This document shows, piece by piece, positions 38,009-47,654 of a DNA stretch of 64,000 bases. Below the pieces are notes generated by a model, which was not told the origin of the DNA, ran no database searches, and was given only the letters and a program-made list of their open reading frames with translations. The translations under genes were made by a program, and so were the position numbers. The DNA is from Bacteroidia bacterium (GTDB lineage Bacteria > Bacteroidota > Bacteroidia > Flavobacteriales > Flavobacteriaceae): the NCBI GenBank assembly GCA_030427585.1, contig JAUIBW010000023.1:1-64000 (forward strand). Reading direction: 5' to 3'. Within the stretch, counting starts at the first letter, position 1; every line of letters begins with the position of its first letter.

Positions 38009-38023
38009 TTGAATAATTGAATT
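37986..38023 (+). promoter_or_regulatory. Inverted-repeat operator for the ArsR-family repressor
   Basis: Perfect 15-bp arms AATTCAATTATTCAA (37986-38000) and TTGAATAATTGAATT (38009-38023) separated by 8 bases. The 8-base spacer is exactly the -7 promoter box, so bound repressor would occlude RNA polymerase. ArsR/SmtB dimers bind imperfect palindromes of this sort. Confidence 0.8.
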
Positions 38024-38027
38024 TGTA

Positions 38028-38687
38028 ATGGATAAACAAGAATTTAAAAATAGTATTTACCAAGAGATTGCCAATGTGGGAAAAGCTTTAGCAAATCCTT
38101 ATAGACTTCGGATCCTTAATCTTATATCACAAGATGATTATTCTGTAGAGCAAATTGCTGATGAGATAGAAGTATCAATTGCCAACGCTTCACAGCATCT
38201 ACAGGTACTTAAAAAAGTTAAGCTTCTCAAAACAACAAAGAAAGGGCATTATGTGATTTATTCCTTATCTAATAAAAATGTATACACACTTTGGAACTCT
38301 CTACAAAGTTTTAGCCTACAAAATAGCCTCGAAATACAAGCAACCCTACAAAACTTTAAACAAGAGAAATTTGCAACCGTATCTTCTATTAACATCGATG
38401 AAATAATGGCCAATAACAATCTTGATGATTTATATTTCTTAGATGTTCGACCAGAAAAAGAATTTAAAAAAGAAGCAATTGCAAATGCAAAATCTATACC
38501 TATAGAATCCCTCAAAGACAATATAGCTCAACTGCCAAAAAATCAACAAATCATAGTGTATTGCAGAGGCCCCTTATGTGTTTTTGCAGATGAAGCAGTT
38601 CAATATCTTCAAGAAAAGGGTTATGATGCAATTCGCCTTCAGGAAGAAGTTTTAGAATGGAAACAAAAAGGATTACCCGTTAATTAA
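38028..38687 (+). CDS. ArsR-family repressor fused to a rhodanese domain
   Basis: 219 residues. Winged-helix HTH (about 12-90, SVEQIADEIEVSIANASQHL), then a rhodanese domain (about 122-215) with active-site loop CRGPLC (Cys179 to Cys184). The HTH part contains no cysteine, so it lacks the thiol pair of BigR/SqrR or the ArsR metal site; sensing probably goes through a rhodanese-bound persulfide. First gene of a four-gene operon and likely autoregulated through the palindrome just upstream. Confidence 0.93.
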   Translation: MDKQEFKNSIYQEIANVGKALANPYRLRILNLISQDDYSVEQIADEIEVSIANASQHLQVLKKVKLLKTTKKGHYVIYSLSNKNVYTLWNSLQSFSLQNSLEIQATLQNFKQEKFATVSSINIDEIMANNNLDDLYFLDVRPEKEFKKEAIANAKSIPIESLKDNIAQLPKNQQIIVYCRGPLCVFADEAVQYLQEKGYDAIRLQEEVLEWKQKGLPVN

Positions 38688-38701
38688 AATAAAAGAGTAT
38701 T

Positions 38702-39817
38702 ATGAATTTGAAAAATACAAACACGATCAAAGTAGCAGATCTCAGAACTTTACTAGAAAATAAGGTTCCGATTCAAATTTTAGATGTGAGACCTAAAGAA
38801 GAACGCAAAGAATGGAAAATTCCTGAAAGTGATTTTGTAGATGTCTATACTCAACTAAAAGCAGGAGAAAAAAATCTATTTTCTGGTATTAATTTTTCAA
38901 AAGACATACTTGTTGTAACGGTTTGTAGTGCAGGAAAAACTAGTTTAATAGCCGCAGAACAACTTCAAGAGAGAGGTATAAAAGCGTACTCTTTAGAAGG
39001 TGGAATGCGCCAATGGACAACCGCATGGAATACAGCACAAACCAAGGACAGTCAAGAAACCACAATTATTCAAATTCGAAGAACAGGAAAAGGCTGTTTA
39101 TCTTATATTCTAGAAAATAATGGTGAAGCAATTATCATTGATGCCTCTATAGATGCTAACGTTTATACCAATATCGCTCAACAAAATAATTGGAAAATAA
39201 AATATGTTATAGATACTCATATCCATGCAGATCATTTCTCGAGAGGAAAACAGTTAGCAGAAAAATCCAATGCTATTTTATTACTTCCTGATCAAAATAT
39301 AGTAACGTATAAGTTCGAACCAATTATAGATGGCACTATTCTTAATTTTGGCAATGCCAAGCTCGAAGCAATTCATACACCTGGACATACACATGAAAGT
39401 TATTCTTACTTAGTAAATAATGAATCCTTATTCTCTGGAGACACATTATTTACAACAGGTGTCGGAAGACCCGATTTAAAAGCCACAAAAGAAATCGCAA
39501 AGAAGAAGGCAAGTTTATTATATCAATCTTTACAAAAATTAACTACACTCCAAAACTCTCTTATCGTTTACCCTGGTCATATTAGTCAACCTGTTTTATT
39601 TGATAATAATATGATATGCAGTAGTCTCGAAGATATAAATAAGAATGTGAATGTATTACAACTTAATGAAGAAGATTTTATAAGTAACCTACTGCAAAAA
39701 ATTCCTGAAACTCCTCCAAATTATGAAGAAATCGTAAAGTTAAACATAAAAGGGAGTGCAAAAGGAGCAGATTTAATTGAACTAGAAGCAGGTGCAAATC
39801 GTTGTGCCATTTCTTAA
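38702..39817 (+). CDS. Rhodanese / metallo-beta-lactamase fusion, persulfide dioxygenase-like
   Basis: 371 residues. N-terminal rhodanese domain (about 8-112) with candidate active-site Cys75 (VCSAGKTS), then a metallo-beta-lactamase domain with THIHADH (His173, His175, Asp177, His178), HTPGHTHES, FSGDTLF and YPGH. The MBL part resembles ETHE1-type persulfide dioxygenases and glyoxalase-II-like proteins. Known rhodanese-dioxygenase fusions oxidise glutathione persulfide to sulfite; here the rhodanese is N-terminal. Starts 14 bp after the ArsR-rhodanese stop. Confidence 0.9.
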   Translation: MNLKNTNTIKVADLRTLLENKVPIQILDVRPKEERKEWKIPESDFVDVYTQLKAGEKNLFSGINFSKDILVVTVCSAGKTSLIAAEQLQERGIKAYSLEGGMRQWTTAWNTAQTKDSQETTIIQIRRTGKGCLSYILENNGEAIIIDASIDANVYTNIAQQNNWKIKYVIDTHIHADHFSRGKQLAEKSNAILLLPDQNIVTYKFEPIIDGTILNFGNAKLEAIHTPGHTHESYSYLVNNESLFSGDTLFTTGVGRPDLKATKEIAKKKASLLYQSLQKLTTLQNSLIVYPGHISQPVLFDNNMICSSLEDINKNVNVLQLNEEDFISNLLQKIPETPPNYEEIVKLNIKGSAKGADLIELEAGANRCAIS

Positions 39818-39848
39818 TCTTCTTTTTAAAAAAGTTAATTATAAACAA

Positions 39849-41051
39849 ATGGAAGAAAAAAACATACGACTAGGGTTGAAAGAAAACTGGAGGCAATTTA
39901 CACTTTTGTTAATTGTAAATGCCTTTGTTGGAGGAATGGTAGGATTAGAACGTACTATACTTCCAAAACTAGCAGAAGAAGAATTTTCGATTATTGCCAC
40001 TTCTATAGTATTATCATTTATAATTGTTTTTGGAGTTGTAAAAGCCTTTACCAATTATTTTACGGGAGTATTCGCAAATAGTATAGGGCGTAAGAATCTA
40101 TTGATTATTGGATGGGTAATAGCTGTTCCTATTCCATTTATCCTAATCTATGCTCAACATTGGAACTGGATTATTTTTGCCAACGTACTATTAGGAATTA
40201 ATCAAGGATTAACCTGGTCAAGTACCGTAGTAATGAAAATTGACTTAGTAGGAGAAAAACACCGTGGGTTAGCCATGGGGCTTAATGAATCTTTTGGATA
40301 TTTTTCTATTGCTCTTGTTGCATTTACCACAGGATGGATTGCTTCTGAATATGGTTTACGCCCATATCCATTTTACCAAGGTATTGGTTTTGTTGTATTG
40401 GGCTTATTGATTAGTATTTTTTTCATAAAAGATACTGCAAAACACGTTGCAACAGAAACAAAAATAAATGACATAAAGCCCCTTAAAAACATTTTTTGGG
40501 ATACTACATGGAAAGACAATAATTTGGGATCTATCTCTCAAGCAGGATTTATTAACAACCTAAACGATGGAATGATCTGGGGGGTACTCCCAATTATCCT
40601 GGCCAATAGGGGTTTTGACTTAAAAAATATAGCAATCATTGTTGCTGTATATCCTGCTATATGGGGAATTGGACAATTAGCAACCGGAAAACTATCTGAT
40701 CACTACAACAAAAAGATGATGCTATTTATAGGAATGGCATTACAAGGCTTGGCATTAATTTTAATGTTTTGGGCAACATCTTTAATCCAATTCCTCATAC
40801 TCTCATCAATCTTAGGTACAGGAACGGCTATTGTATATCCAACTTTTTTATCTGCCATTGCAAGTTTCACCCATCCAAAACAAAGAGCCCAAAGTATTGG
40901 AGTCTTTAGGTTATGGAGAGATTTGGGGTATACTTTTGGTGCATTATTAACCATAAGTATGGCTCAATTTTTTGTAGTAGATAGTACAATAATTACCATA
41001 GGAGTATTAACTATAATATCATCAATCATAATTAAAATAAGGATGACTTAA
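39849..41051 (+). CDS. MFS transporter of the sulfur operon
   Basis: 400 residues from the ATG at 39849; the in-frame start at 39792 overlaps the upstream gene. About 12 membrane helices, with the conserved loop FANSIGRKN between helices 2 and 3. Substrate is not readable; by context it could export sulfite, thiosulfate or another product of persulfide metabolism. Confidence 0.88.
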   Translation: MEEKNIRLGLKENWRQFTLLLIVNAFVGGMVGLERTILPKLAEEEFSIIATSIVLSFIIVFGVVKAFTNYFTGVFANSIGRKNLLIIGWVIAVPIPFILIYAQHWNWIIFANVLLGINQGLTWSSTVVMKIDLVGEKHRGLAMGLNESFGYFSIALVAFTTGWIASEYGLRPYPFYQGIGFVVLGLLISIFFIKDTAKHVATETKINDIKPLKNIFWDTTWKDNNLGSISQAGFINNLNDGMIWGVLPIILANRGFDLKNIAIIVAVYPAIWGIGQLATGKLSDHYNKKMMLFIGMALQGLALILMFWATSLIQFLILSSILGTGTAIVYPTFLSAIASFTHPKQRAQSIGVFRLWRDLGYTFGALLTISMAQFFVVDSTIITIGVLTIISSIIIKIRMT

Positions 41052-41052
41052 T

Positions 41053-42198
41053 ATGAACACACCATTTATATATTTAGATCATAACGCTTCTACACCAATC
41101 GACCCTAGAGTGGCAGATGTAATGCTTCCTTTTTTAACTAATCATTACGGAAACCCATCTAGTATTAACGCTCAGGGGATAAAAGCCAAAGAAGCTATCA
41201 AAAAAGCTCGTAAACAAGTAGCAAATCTTATAGGAGCCACTGCCGAAGAAATTATATTCACCAGTGGTGGAACAGAATCAAATAACTACGCAATTATTGG
41301 TGCAGCATTAGCTCATAAAACAAAAGGAAATCATATTATCACATCATCAATAGAACATCCTGCTGTACTAGAAGTTTGTAAGCACTTAGAAAACCAAGGA
41401 TTCAAAATTACTTATGTAGATGTTGATAAAAACGGAATTGTTGATATTAATAAAATTGAAAATACAATATCGCCAGAAACTATTTTAATCTCTATTATGC
41501 ATGCTAATAATGAAATTGGTAGTATACAACCGATACAGGAAATAGGTAAAATCGCAAAGAAACACAATGTTATTTTTCATACAGATGCTGCACAATCTAT
41601 AGGTAAGGTAACAACTAACATTATCGACCTAAACGTTGATTTATTAACTATTGCAGGACATAAATTTTATGCTCCAAAAGGCATTGGCGCATTATATATT
41701 AAAAACGGAACCTCTTTGCATAAATTAATACATGGCGCAAGTCACGAATTTAACAAACGACCAGGAACCGAAAATACAATGCATATAGCAGGTTTAGGAA
41801 AAGCTTCTGAAATAGCTCATCAAGAATTTGAGATAAACACAACGCAAATGCAAATTATGAGAGATTATTTGCTAGAACAATTAAACAGCCTAAATCTAGA
41901 TGCTATTATAAATGGAGATTTACAAAAAACTTTACCTAATACTCTTAATATTAGTTTTAGAAATATTGATGCAAATGCGGTTATATTCAATATAAGAAAT
42001 GAAATAGCTGTATCTGCGGGTTCAGCCTGTAATTCTGGTGCAACCAACGTATCTAACATACTCAAATCAACTTTATCTGATTACGAATATGCGAAAGGAA
42101 CATTCAGGTTTTCGGTAGGCAAAAACACTACCAAACAAGAAATTGATCATGCAATACTTATTCTTTCCAAAACTTTTACAAAGCATCAAACTATATAG
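41053..42198 (+). CDS. Cysteine desulfurase, NifS/IscS-like
   Basis: 381 residues, PLP enzyme. LDHNASTP at the N-terminus, SSIEHPAVLEV with the PLP-stacking His102, PLP lysine K204 in AGHKFYAPKG, and the persulfide cysteine C326 in SAGSACNSGA on a flexible loop. Takes sulfur from cysteine as protein persulfide. Starts 1 base after the MFS stop, so it is last in the operon; no IscU or sulfur acceptor follows, suggesting a role with the rhodaneses of this operon rather than a complete ISC system. Confidence 0.93.
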   Translation: MNTPFIYLDHNASTPIDPRVADVMLPFLTNHYGNPSSINAQGIKAKEAIKKARKQVANLIGATAEEIIFTSGGTESNNYAIIGAALAHKTKGNHIITSSIEHPAVLEVCKHLENQGFKITYVDVDKNGIVDINKIENTISPETILISIMHANNEIGSIQPIQEIGKIAKKHNVIFHTDAAQSIGKVTTNIIDLNVDLLTIAGHKFYAPKGIGALYIKNGTSLHKLIHGASHEFNKRPGTENTMHIAGLGKASEIAHQEFEINTTQMQIMRDYLLEQLNSLNLDAIINGDLQKTLPNTLNISFRNIDANAVIFNIRNEIAVSAGSACNSGATNVSNILKSTLSDYEYAKGTFRFSVGKNTTKQEIDHAILILSKTFTKHQTI

Positions 42199-42274
42199 AA
42201 ATAAAAGCAATACTATAAGAAAACACATTATATATTCTATAAACTAAGTCATAGATTTTTATTTTAAATTTTTC

Positions 42275-42318
42275 AAAACAAAAGCGCTTCAGTTATACAA
42301 CTAAAGCGCTTTTGTTTT
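42275..42318. terminator. Bidirectional terminator
   Basis: Arms AAAACAAAAGCGCTT (42275-42289) and AAGCGCTTTTGTTTT (42304-42318), extended inward by AG/CT after a mismatch. Lies between the ends of the cysteine desulfurase (+) and odhB (-). Confidence 0.85.
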
Positions 42319-42335
42319 ATACTAAAAAACTTTAC

Positions 42336-43556
42336 TTATAACTCTAAAGCTCTAGTTACATTATTCTCCATAAGTAATTCTTCTGGGTTCTCTAATGCTT
42401 CTTTTACCGCTACAAGGAATCCTACAGATTCTTTACCATCGATAATTCTATGATCATAAGATAATGCCACATACATAATAGGTGCTACTACAATTTGTCC
42501 ATCTCTTACAATTGGACGCTCTACAATATTATGCATCCCTAAAATAGCACTCTGTGGTGGGTTAATAATCGGTGTAGATAACATACTACCAAAAACACCC
42601 CCATTAGTTATTGTAAAAGTTCCTCCTGTCATTTCATCAACAGTAATCTGACCATCACGTGCTCGAATTGCTAATCGTTTTACCTCAGATTCTACTCCTC
42701 TGAAACTTAAATTTTCTGCATTACGAATCACAGGCACCATTAATCCTTTAGGGCCAGAAACTGCAATACTGATATCCTGAAAATCATAAGAAATCATTTC
42801 TTTACCATCAATCATCGAATTTACCGCCGGGAATAACTGCAATGCTCGCACACAAGCTAGAGTAAAGAAAGACATAAATCCTAAGCTTACTCCATGTTTA
42901 TTTTTAAATGTTTCTTTGTACTGACTACGAAGGTTAAAAATAGGTTGCATATCCACTTCATTAAACGTGGTTAGCATTGCTGTTTCATTTTTAACCGAAA
43001 CTAAACGTTCTGCCACCTTACGACGAAGCATCGATAATTTCTTACGTGACTCTCCTCTGCTTCCTAATCCTGGGGTTCCCATAGCTGGTTTTGCATCTAA
43101 TGCATCAGCTTTAGTAATACGCCCATCTCTACCTGTTCCCTTTACCTGGCTAGCATCTATACCTTTTTCAGCAAGTACTTTTTTAGCAGCCGGAGAAGCA
43201 GTTCCTGTTGCATACGTTTCTGTTTTAGCAGGAGTTGCAGGAGCTGTTTGCTTTTTCTCCTCTACTTTTGGAGTTTCTTCGGCAGGAGCTGGTTCTGCTG
43301 TACTACCTTCGGGTCTAGCCGCCTCTGTATCAATAAGGCACACGACTTGACCAACTGCCACTGCATCACCTTCTTCTGCCTTGAGCGTTATAACTCCACT
43401 TGCTTCAGCGGGTAATTCTAAGGTTGCTTTATCACTGTCTACTTCGGCAATTGCCTGATCTTTTTCGACATAATCACCAGTCTCAACAAGCCATTGAGCT
43501 ATTTCTACTTCTGTAATAGATTCTCCCGGTGATGGGACTTTCATTTCTAAAGCCAT
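42336..43556 (-). CDS. odhB: 2-oxoglutarate dehydrogenase E2, dihydrolipoyl succinyltransferase
   Basis: 406 residues. Lipoyl domain (about 1-78) with EVDSDKATLELPA holding the lipoyl lysine, an Ala/Pro/Glu-rich hinge (about 80-120), the E3-binding motif (SPAAKKVLAEKGID...GTGRDGRITKAD) and a catalytic domain with YDHRIIDGKESVGFL. Transfers succinyl from lipoate to CoA in the TCA cycle. Downstream of odhA with a 74-bp gap. Confidence 0.96.
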   Translation of the reverse strand: MALEMKVPSPGESITEVEIAQWLVETGDYVEKDQAIAEVDSDKATLELPAEASGVITLKAEEGDAVAVGQVVCLIDTEAARPEGSTAEPAPAEETPKVEEKKQTAPATPAKTETYATGTASPAAKKVLAEKGIDASQVKGTGRDGRITKADALDAKPAMGTPGLGSRGESRKKLSMLRRKVAERLVSVKNETAMLTTFNEVDMQPIFNLRSQYKETFKNKHGVSLGFMSFFTLACVRALQLFPAVNSMIDGKEMISYDFQDISIAVSGPKGLMVPVIRNAENLSFRGVESEVKRLAIRARDGQITVDEMTGGTFTITNGGVFGSMLSTPIINPPQSAILGMHNIVERPIVRDGQIVVAPIMYVALSYDHRIIDGKESVGFLVAVKEALENPEELLMENNVTRALEL

Positions 43557-43630
43557 AATTCTGAATTTATCCTTTGTATAATTTCCTTCGGAAATTTTTA
43601 ACTATACTTACTTTACTTATTTACTAAATT

Positions 43631-46405
43631 TTATCTTCTTTGATTATTCTTTGTTTTATCAAAGACATAATCAATTACTTGTTGATGTCTTCTCTTAGAC
43701 CTGATTGCACTACCTGCTGCAGGAGCTCCATATGATCTTCTGCTTGCAAATCTAAATGTTTTTGCTTCATCATAATTCATTAACATATGACTTAACGCAC
43801 CCATATTACGTGGTTCTTCTTGTGCCCAAACCACTTCATCTGCTTTGTATTTTTTGATTATAGCGTCCATCTCTGTTACTGGTAAAGGGAATAATTGCTC
43901 TATTCGTACTAAAGCAACATCTTTTCTTCCTAGTTTTTCTTTTTCTTCTAATAAGTCATAATAGAATTTACCTGTACAAAAAACCAGTGTTTTTACCGCT
44001 ACAGCTTTTACATCTGGGTCATCTAATATTGTTTGAAACTTACCATTAACAAGCTCATCTACAGAAGAATGTACTTTAGGATGACGTAATAAACTCTTCG
44101 GTGTAAATACAATTAATGGTTTACGGTATTTTGCTTTCATTTGTCTACGTAACAAATGAAATAAATTAGCAGGTGTTGTTACATCGGCAACAAACATATT
44201 ATCTTTTGCACAAAGTTGTAGATATCGTTCCATACGAGCCGAAGAGTGTTCTGCTCCTTGTCCTTCATAACCATGTGGTAATAACATCACCAAACCGTTT
44301 TGTAATTTCCACTTGTCCTCTGCAGAAGATATATATTGATCCAGCATAATCTGTGCACCATTACTGAAATCTCCAAACTGTGCTTCCCAGATCGTTAATG
44401 TTTTTGGGCTTGCCATTGCATACCCATAATCGAATCCTACAACTCCGTATTCAGACAACAATGAATTATAGATATAAAAATCTGACTGGTTACCTTTTAG
44501 ATTATTTAATAACACTACCTCTTCTTCACTATCCTCTACTTTGATAACAGCATGCCTGTGAGAGAATGTTCCTCTTTCTACATCTTGCCCACTCATTCTC
44601 ACATCATATCCTTCTTTTAACAAAGAACCATAAGCCAACAATTCTCCCATTGCCCAATCTAATTCATCTGTTTCAAAGAATCTTTTATATCGATCATTTA
44701 CTATTTTCTCTATTTTACGAAGAAATTTTTTATCTGAAGGAAGCTTAGTAATAACTTCTGCTATTTCGGTAAGTTTATCTTTTGGGTAAGTAGTATCAAC
44801 TACTTCCATCATTTTATCTTCTTGTATTCTTTCAAAACCAGCCCACTCATCTTGCATAAATGGAGTTATTACAGTTTTTTCCTGCTTACGAGAATCTTCT
44901 AGTTCTTCTTCGAGGGATGCTTTATACTCTTTTTCAAGTTTAGCGACATAATCTTTATCTATAATACCTTCAGAAATCAATTTTTCTGCATAAATATCTC
45001 TCGGATTTTTGTGCTTGGCAATAGCTTTATATAGCTTAGGCTGAGTAAAACGCGGCTCATCCCCTTCATTATGACCATATTTACGATATCCTAGTAAATC
45101 TATAAATACATCACGGCCAAAATTCATTCTGAAATCTAATGCGAAATTAGTTGCATGAACTACTGCTTCTGCGTCATCTGCATTGACATGCAAAACAGGT
45201 GACAGAGTAACTTTACCAACATCTGTACAATATGTTGATGAACGGGCATCTAGATAGTTAGTTGTAAACCCGATTTGATTATTTACTATTATATGTATGG
45301 TTCCTCCGGTTTTATATCCGTCTAACTGAGCCATTTGAACAATCTCATAAACGAGTCCTTGACCAGCTATAGCAGCATCTCCATGAACCACTATTGGTAA
45401 TACCTGAGAAATATTTTCTTTATAATGTGTATCTTGTTTTGCTCTTGTTATTCCTTCTACAACGGCACCTACTGTTTCTAAATGTGAAGGATTAGGAGCA
45501 ATATTCATATTAATTGCTTTACCAGAATCTGATTCTCGTTTAGAAGTCCAACCCAAATGATATTTTACATCTCCATCAAATATCGCTTCCTCGTAGTCTT
45601 TTCCATCAAATTCGCTAAAGATATCTTTTGGGCTTTTTCCAAAAATATTTGTAAGCGTACTTAAACGACCACGGTGAGCCATACCCATTACAAATTCTTT
45701 TACTCCTAGATTAGCTGCCTTTTCTACCAATGCATCTAAAGCAGGAATAAGAGATTCTCCTCCTTCGAGAGAGAATCGTTTTTGTCCAACATATTTAGTA
45801 TGTAAAAAGCTTTCGAATGAAACTGCCTGATTTAATTTTCTAAGGATATGTTTCTTTTGATCTACAGAAAATTTAGTTCTATTGGTATTAAAATTAACCC
45901 GAGCCTGTATCCACTCTCGTTCTTCTGGATTACGAATATACATATATTCGATACCAATAGAATCACAATATATTTGTTCTAGGTGAACAACAATATTACT
46001 TAATGTATTGGGACCTATCCCAATAATTTCTCCTGCATTAAAAACTGTATTAAGATCGGCTTGGCTTAATCCAAAATTTTCTAAAGCCAATGTTGGGATA
46101 TATTTTCTTCGCTCTCTTACAGGATTTGTTTTGGTAAACAAATGCCCTCGAGTTCTATATCCGTCTATTAATCGAACTACCTGAAATTCTTTTTGAACAT
46201 TTTGAGGAATGGCAACAGTTTCTCCTGGTGCTTGATCAACATACATAGTTTCTTCTGAACCATTAGCATTTTCTATTCCAAAATCAAATCCTTGAAAAAA
46301 TGCTCTCCAACTAGGTTCTACACTATCAGGATTCTGTATATATTGATCATATAAATCTGCAAAAAATGCGGTATTAGCCGCATTTAAAAATGAATATTTA
46401 TCCAT
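43631..46405 (-). CDS. odhA: 2-oxoglutarate dehydrogenase E1 component
   Basis: 924 residues, normal length. N-terminal E2-binding region (YSFLNAANTAFFADLYDQY), the ThDP domain with MAHRGRL, HGDAAIAGQG and the FTTNYLDARSSTYCTDVGK block, and the C-terminal transketolase part (ARMERYLQLCA, QEEPRNMGA). Decarboxylates 2-oxoglutarate and loads the E2 lipoate. A TAnnTTTG box lies upstream on its strand. Confidence 0.96.
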   Translation of the reverse strand: MDKYSFLNAANTAFFADLYDQYIQNPDSVEPSWRAFFQGFDFGIENANGSEETMYVDQAPGETVAIPQNVQKEFQVVRLIDGYRTRGHLFTKTNPVRERRKYIPTLALENFGLSQADLNTVFNAGEIIGIGPNTLSNIVVHLEQIYCDSIGIEYMYIRNPEEREWIQARVNFNTNRTKFSVDQKKHILRKLNQAVSFESFLHTKYVGQKRFSLEGGESLIPALDALVEKAANLGVKEFVMGMAHRGRLSTLTNIFGKSPKDIFSEFDGKDYEEAIFDGDVKYHLGWTSKRESDSGKAINMNIAPNPSHLETVGAVVEGITRAKQDTHYKENISQVLPIVVHGDAAIAGQGLVYEIVQMAQLDGYKTGGTIHIIVNNQIGFTTNYLDARSSTYCTDVGKVTLSPVLHVNADDAEAVVHATNFALDFRMNFGRDVFIDLLGYRKYGHNEGDEPRFTQPKLYKAIAKHKNPRDIYAEKLISEGIIDKDYVAKLEKEYKASLEEELEDSRKQEKTVITPFMQDEWAGFERIQEDKMMEVVDTTYPKDKLTEIAEVITKLPSDKKFLRKIEKIVNDRYKRFFETDELDWAMGELLAYGSLLKEGYDVRMSGQDVERGTFSHRHAVIKVEDSEEEVVLLNNLKGNQSDFYIYNSLLSEYGVVGFDYGYAMASPKTLTIWEAQFGDFSNGAQIMLDQYISSAEDKWKLQNGLVMLLPHGYEGQGAEHSSARMERYLQLCAKDNMFVADVTTPANLFHLLRRQMKAKYRKPLIVFTPKSLLRHPKVHSSVDELVNGKFQTILDDPDVKAVAVKTLVFCTGKFYYDLLEEKEKLGRKDVALVRIEQLFPLPVTEMDAIIKKYKADEVVWAQEEPRNMGALSHMLMNYDEAKTFRFASRRSYGAPAAGSAIRSKRRHQQVIDYVFDKTKNNQRR

Positions 46406-46444
46406 ATGTAAGTATTCAACTGTCTTTTAAATAATAAAACGCCA

Positions 46445-46452
46445 CAAAAATA
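46445..46452 (-). promoter_or_regulatory. Possible -7 box of odhA
   Basis: Minus-strand TATTTTTG, 39 bases before the odhA start. No TTG in the expected place. Confidence 0.35.
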
Positions 46453-46519
46453 CAATAATTACGGTATATTAGGTATCGAATTATTTATATTTATATTATA
46501 ATTTTTCATAAAATTAACA

Positions 46520-47005
46520 ATGAAAGTAAATGTTCATCAAAATATTAAAATCCATCTCTTAGTTCTTTCAATTTTATTTTCCTTACAAAAAAGTTATTCT
46601 CAAAACGATGACTTTTGATCCAGTGTTAGTTTTAGTGTAACAATCGAACCATAAGTACTATATAATTTTAATGAACAATTTACTGCCGGAATGGGAGTTA
46701 GTTTTGGATGTATCGAATCTAAAAATTTTACAACAACCGATTATAGAGGAAATGTACTTGCTTTTTATAGCTTAATACGAGAAATCCGACTCTCATTTGA
46801 GTTTCAGGAAATGGGAGTTTCGAGAACTCTTGAAACCGAAAACGCGCAGGACCTGAAAGAAAATTATTGGCATCTGTTGTTATTCACTGGTAGTGGTTTG
46901 GTATTCATTATTATCTTCTTTATGATAGTAACAAAAGTATCTATGGAAGCACTTATACTTCTTTTGTTAATGTATTTTACTAAAAAATTGTCTCACCACA
47001 AATAA
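46520..47005 (+). pseudogene. Broken signal-peptide/membrane protein gene
   Basis: An ATG at 46520 begins a good signal peptide (MKVNVHQNIKIHLLVLSILF..SYSQNDDF), which stops in frame at TGA 46616-46618. The same frame meets a second stop, TAA 46652-46654, and then stays open from about 46655 to 47005, including a membrane segment near the end (LLLFTGSGLVFIIIFFMIV). Two in-frame stops in one otherwise coherent frame argue for a recently inactivated gene of about 160 codons. The frame from the ATG at 46691 alone would have no signal peptide. Confidence 0.7.
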
Positions 47006-47619
47006 AAAATACAATTATATGGCTTTCCTCCATATTTTACGAGTTTTTTTTCGGCTTTGCGAAGTGTCCTATATTTATAACGTAGATCTTCAACATCTGT
47101 GGTACAATCTACTTTTTTAAAACTAATTGTATTAAAAAAATCCTGATCCCACTCTGATTGTTTTTTCATATCTTTCCTTTCATGGCACATTACAATACGA
47201 TTTTGGCTCAAAAATGTTCGATTCTCGGTAACATCTAATACTTTTTCTATTGAAAAAGACGTTTCTCTTTCGCTCTTAGTATAACGAGTATTAGATCGAA
47301 TAATCTCGGTAAATGTTGTAAATAACTGTAGTGTGTCATTTTCGATATAGTAATACTCTAAACTGTTATCCCAATTTTGCTTATAGATATGCTTTATCAA
47401 TTTTAATTGATCATTTTTATAATAATAATGAATGTTCCCCGAGAAGTACTCTGAACAATGATATCTTTTAGATATTTGTGTAATCAAAGTGTCTCTTTCT
47501 TTTTTACCAACTTCTCTCAAAAACTCTTCGTAGGAAATATTTATTTTATCCTGAGGAATACCCTGACCATAATTAATGGTTAATGTGAAAAATAAGAAAA
47601 TACTACTATAGAACTTCAT
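46993..47619 (-). CDS. Secreted protein of unknown function
   Basis: 208 residues with a signal peptide (about 1-18, ending NYGQG). Rich in Tyr, Lys and Glu; three cysteines (55, about 146 and 176 region) and a C-terminal Cys near the end. No family recognised. Its 3' end overlaps the end of the adjacent pseudogene by 13 bases. Confidence 0.65.
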   Translation of the reverse strand: MKFYSSIFLFFTLTINYGQGIPQDKINISYEEFLREVGKKERDTLITQISKRYHCSEYFSGNIHYYYKNDQLKLIKHIYKQNWDNSLEYYYIENDTLQLFTTFTEIIRSNTRYTKSERETSFSIEKVLDVTENRTFLSQNRIVMCHERKDMKKQSEWDQDFFNTISFKKVDCTTDVEDLRYKYRTLRKAEKKLVKYGGKPYNCIFYLW

Positions 47620-47654
47620 ACGTTTAAAATTTCTAGTTATTCTATTTTATATCT

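Noticed and set aside
42967..43350. Plus-strand open frame opposite odhB
   Set aside because: It lies over the Ala/Pro/Glu-rich hinge of odhB, whose base bias opens the antisense frame.
46691..47005. Independent 104-residue gene
   Set aside because: It is in the same frame as an upstream signal peptide and separated only by two stops, so it is treated as part of a pseudogene.
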